From the NCBI GenBank assembly GCA_937892025.1, contig CALAVA010000344.1:1-6239 (forward strand): 6,239 nt of DNA, written 5' to 3'. Made by a program: the position numbers and the translations under genes. The notes under the pieces are model-generated. The model worked only from the letters and a program-made list of their open reading frames with translations. It was not told where the DNA came from and ran no database searches. Origin of the DNA: an uncultured Bacteroidales bacterium. Lineage in GTDB: Bacteria > Bacteroidota > Bacteroidia > Bacteroidales > WCHB1-69. Each line of letters begins with the position of its first letter. The stretch's first letter is position 1. Shown one piece after another: positions 6,221 through 6,239 of the stretch.

Positions 6221-6239
6221 ACTTCACGCTAAGTGATTG

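Larger units (their letters stand above)
4881..6239 (+). mobile_element. IS110-family insertion sequence (IS1111-like layout), right end not resolved
   Basis: The element carries a complete IS110-family transposase, a very short left end (about 10-20 bp before the transposase ATG) and at least 270 bp of non-coding sequence 3' of it. A long 3' non-coding end that may carry a guide RNA is the layout of the IS1111 group. It is inserted in the same orientation as alkD. Its base composition is clearly richer in GC than the flank, from about 4940 on. The left boundary is placed between 4870 and 4890, where AlkD similarity stops. No alkD sequence reappears to the right, so the element either ends within the last 20-30 bases or continues past the window. 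Members of this family do not normally make long terminal inverted repeats or obvious target duplications, which prevents an exact call. I cannot name the specific element. Confidence 0.8.

Noticed and set aside
1..6239. tRNA, rRNA, CRISPR array or retron-like elements
   Set aside because: No cloverleaf, no rRNA-like conserved stretch, no regularly spaced repeats and no reverse transcriptase were seen on either strand.

Overview
The window looks like an AT-rich member of the Bacteroidota, probably Bacteroidales. The grounds are the low GC content of the left two thirds, poor Shine-Dalgarno sequences, a TAnnTTTG-type -7 promoter box (TACCTTTG) just upstream of ftsE, an FtsE encoded apart from FtsX, and a transposase of the kind I associate with Bacteroidota IS110 elements. 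No genus can be assigned from this sequence alone.

Layout. At the left (56-430, minus) is a small HxlR-family winged-helix regulator with a conserved N-terminal cysteine and its own short upstream region. Next come three minus-strand genes, closely packed and read from right to left as one likely operon: ftsE (ATP-binding protein of the FtsEX divisome complex), a family 2 glycosyltransferase, and a YgiQ-family radical SAM protein. They are separated by only 3 and 11 nt. A Bacteroidota-type promoter sits just before the preferred ftsE start. Divergent from ftsE, across a T-rich gap of about 290 bp, is a plus-strand gene for an AlkD-like DNA alkylation-repair glycosylase.

The alkD gene is broken. 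After about 190 codons it runs, in frame and without a stop, into an IS110-family transposase. The transposase begins at its own ATG (4891), has an intact DEDD set and the C-terminal serine motif, and is visibly richer in GC than the flank. The alkD part keeps its four putative active-site residues but lacks its last helices.

The most interesting part is the roughly 270 nt downstream of the transposase stop. It has no convincing ORF. It contains a nested set of complementary segments: an 8-bp closing stem (6073-6080 with 6194-6201) that encloses two good hairpins. A structured non-coding segment 3' of the transposase, with a very short 5' end, is the IS1111-type arrangement of an IS110-family element. 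The segment is therefore a good candidate for the element's guide RNA (bridge RNA or seekRNA), which directs target and donor recognition. The right end of the element and the 3' remainder of alkD are not identifiable, so the window probably stops in or very close to the end of the element.
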